Shown piece by piece: positions 62,038-64,000 of a DNA stretch of 64,000 bases. Under the pieces are notes generated by a model. The model saw nothing but the letters and a program-made list of their open reading frames with translations, made no database searches and was not told the DNA's origin. How positions within the stretch are numbered: the stretch's first letter is position 1; each line of letters opens with the position of its first letter. Origin of the DNA: Flaccisagitta enflata (Eukaryota > Chaetognatha > Sagittoidea > Aphragmophora); the NCBI GenBank assembly GCA_965153355.1, contig OZ231128.1, positions 18,662,001 to 18,726,000 of the forward strand. Direction: 5' to 3'. A program made the position numbers and the translations under genes.

Positions 62038-62611
62038 CAGTAGATGTCGTCTAGACTTGGAAATACGGGAGAATTCATTACAGGAAGACAAATTTACTTA
62101 AGAGACTGATATTTGGAATATAGACTAATAAAAAGATGCTTTGTTGCCCATGGGTGTTGGTAGCTATGGAAACACATTTTCATGTATTCACGCTAAAGTA
62201 TCAATATTTTGAGAAATTTTTTCAGGGAACATTGTTTAAAATAAAATTTGCCAAAACTTTCCCACAGTATGTTCTGTAAGAATGTTGCTCGTCTAGCCGT
62301 TGCTAGGGAGCGTAACTATGTGTGACAGCCCTGTGATGCTCCCTAGCAACCGCCAAACCGGCAATATTCTTACAGAACATACTGTGGGAAAGTTGTAGCA
62401 AATTTTTTTTTAAACAATTTTCCCTCAAAAAATTTCTCAAAAAATTGATACTTTAGTGTAAATATATAGAAATGTATTTCCATGGCAACCAACACCCATG
62501 GGCAATAAAGCATCCTTTAATTAATTTATATTCCAAATATCAGTTTCTTAACTTTATTTGTCTTCCAGTAATGAATTCCCCCGTATTTCCAAGTCTAGAC
62601 GACATCTACTG
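62038..62611. mobile_element. TA-flanked foldback (MITE-like) element, 574 bp, in the intron
   Basis: Termini CAGTAGATGTCGTCTAGAC and GTCTAGACGACATCTACTG are perfect inverses, with TA outside both (62036-62037, 62612-62613). The arms pair across the whole element (tgggtgttggtagctatgga against tccatggcaaccaacaccca) with about 10-15% mismatches by eye, around a centre near 62325 (tgtgacagccctgtgatgct). Confidence 0.85.
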
Positions 62612-62631
62612 TATGTATGAATGTGAGAATG

Positions 62632-62700
62632 AATGAAAGTGAATAAATGAATGAATGAATGAATAGATGAATGAATAAATGAATGAATGAATGAATAACG
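62632..62700 (+). repeat. (GAAT)n microsatellite
   Basis: Imperfect gaatgaat units with gaataaat variants. Confidence 0.9.
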
Positions 62701-62950
62701 GATAATTCTCCTGTGTGGAAGGTCATCGACCCCTTTGGGGCCGCTGCACTGCTCTTACCTCAAGCACAACTTAGTTATAGTTAGGCAGGGCTCGGGAACC
62801 GCTGAACATCTTAACGCTTTTGCGACTATTCATTCTTTCTTTTCTTTAGTTGCAAGTTTGTCTATGTTTATATGCGTGTGGGTTGGGGTGTGTATAAGGG
62901 TTGGACGCCCCTGCCCACCCATCCGCAACAATAATGTGACCCTGCGTCAC
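62701..62950 (+). mobile_element. Family A2 tail fragment then family B2 fragment
   Basis: 62715-62833 has ggtcatcgacccctttgggg, ccgctgcactgctc, aggcagggctcgggaaccgc and cttaacgcttttgcgactat, the right end of A2. 62840-62945 has ttagttgcaagtttg, then cccctgcccacccatccgca, a family B2 remnant. Confidence 0.6.
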
Positions 62951-63022
62951 TCTTCTTAGTCTTTGTGTCTTTCTTTGTCTGTCTCTTTCATTCGTCCACT
63001 CAATTTCGCTTTTTCTCGTGGT

Positions 63023-63587
63023 CCTTTTTGGGCAGCAGCCCCAAAGGGCCGATGTCCTGTAGGACACAGGGGGGAATTTCCAGACGTTAGTCCTTCTGTC
63101 CGCCCTTCCGTCCCCCCCTTATTGGCCATTTAGGCCTGTAATACTTACTCTCAGGCATGATTTAGCTCCTCTAAGCCCTCAAATCAGCCCTCCAGGTCTC
63201 AAATCAGCTCTCCAGGCCTCAAATAAGCTCTCAAGGCCTCAAATCAGCTCTCAAGGCCTCAAATCAGCTCTTCAGGCCTCAAATCTGCTCTCCAGACCTC
63301 AAATCAACGTTCCAGGCCTCAAATCTGCCCCTAATGCCTCAAGCCTGCCCTCAGACCTCTAATCTAATCTTCAGGCCTAAAATCTTCCCCTCAGACCTCA
63401 AATCCCGCTTAATTTACCTCTTAGGCCAGATATATTCCCCTTCAGGATGTCTTGAAATTCCCCCCTGTGTCCTACAGGATATTGGCCCTTTAGGGCCACT
63501 GCCCTGCTCTAACTCCACTACTTCACTTAATCACTCCAAGCAGGGCATCGGGTACCGCTGACCATTTGCGATCCTTGGATGACTAGT
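63023..63587 (+). mobile_element. Family A element (A1), complete, in the intron
   Basis: ctttttgggcagcagcccca, gccgatgtcctgtaggacac, about 14 units of caggcctcaaatcagctct (63130-63440, 19-20 bp), arm 2 (gtgtcctacaggatattggc, ccactgccctgctctaac), stem partner ccaagcagggcatcgggtac and tail ttgcgatccttggatgacta. This is the best reference copy, with both ends intact. Confidence 0.9.
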
Positions 63588-63597
63588 TATAACATCT

Positions 63598-63900
63598 TTG
63601 CTATGTGACTCTACACCCCGCTTTGGCCGTTCTCTGATCGGTTCGTCAGTCACAAGTTTTTTTTTTAGTCGCGTGCACGTAACTCTACAGCCCACTCTGT
63701 ACGTCAGTTAGTCAGTCCGTCACAAAACTTTTTTAAAGGTTTTCAAAGCGTTTTCATGTCTCTGAGCGGTAGAGAAGGAACTTTGTGAAGTAAACAACCA
63801 TTTCAAAAGCCCTTTTGAACAAAAAAAATGTTTGTCTGTCTGTCTCCCTGACTTTATGGAAATCGCCGACGCACACGACTTAGGTCTAATGACCTTGTTT
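63598..63900 (+). mobile_element. Family B fragments, nested
   Basis: gtgactctacaccccgcttt at 63606 is a headless first copy. A second begins tttttagtcgcgtgcacgta at 63661 and ends gacttaggtctaatgacctt at 63896, with most of the CCGT tract replaced by gtcagtta-type sequence. Confidence 0.5.
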
Positions 63901-63904
63901 TATT

Positions 63905-63950
63905 TCTTCCTTTCTTTCTCTCTTTCTTTCTTTGTTTCTTTCTCACTTTC

Positions 63951-63998
<48 letters not shown>

Positions 63999-64000
63999 TC
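63905..64000. repeat. (TTTC)n microsatellite, continues past the window
   Basis: Imperfect then pure tttc units up to the last base. Confidence 0.95.

Noticed and set aside
60846-64000. Further ceramidase exons
   Set aside because: I looked for the expected next block (a GYVGxLTG-like segment with flanking splice sites) and found none in any + frame, so they should lie beyond the window.

Overview
This window is animal genomic DNA, apparently from an invertebrate. It has protein-coding exons split by GT-AG introns, no bacterial-style gene packing, enormous dinucleotide microsatellites, many dispersed foldback elements, and CpG that is not depleted. I cannot name the species. Genes are sparse. 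The only host gene sequence I can defend lies at the two edges, and nearly everything between is repeat.

Genes. Positions 1-202 hold the terminal coding exon of an acid ceramidase (ASAH1-like) gene on the + strand. Positions 59901-60845 hold the first two exons in view of a second acid ceramidase gene, also on the + strand, with the catalytic Cys, Arg and Asp intact; its remaining exons must lie beyond 64000. The window is therefore the roughly 60 kb interval between two head-to-tail paralogues. The only other credible protein is a 345-residue ORF1/gag-like protein of a non-LTR retroelement at 30862-31899.

Repeat landscape, left to right. 1.0-9.5 kb: minisatellites, GA/TC/CTGT microsatellites and the first copies of two dispersed families. 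I call these family A (ends GGGCAGCGGCCCC, internal 20-21 bp minisatellites) and family B (AGTCGCG palindrome plus CCGT-rich tract). 9.5-17 kb: more family B, a TA-flanked foldback element at 10854-11457, and long GA/GT tracts. 17.3-20.1 kb: a three-copy tandem duplication carrying family A. 22.7-24.8 kb: two minisatellites, then a 1.36 kb palindrome with arms of about 600 bp that look perfectly matched. 26-36 kb: a large array of an ~88 bp monomer that reverses orientation at a family A copy and is interrupted by an ORF1-only retroelement and a second family A copy. 36.7-37.4 kb: a (GAA)n tract. 40-50 kb: broken palindromes, family A2 copies, and a foldback element whose arms carry 14 dyad-symmetric sites. 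51.7-57.4 kb: a giant inverted repeat of a ~190 bp satellite with family A copies at its axis and two TA-flanked elements inserted in the arms. 57-64 kb: family B copies, the second acid ceramidase gene, and intron repeats.

How it fits together. Many elements have landed inside tandem arrays, so their exact boundaries and empty sites can be read directly. At least five insertions (10854-11457, 42970-43433, 52058-52651, 56304-57072, 62038-62611) have inverted ends flanked by TA on both sides, the signature of Tc1/mariner-superfamily non-autonomous elements. No transposase or reverse transcriptase is visible in the window.
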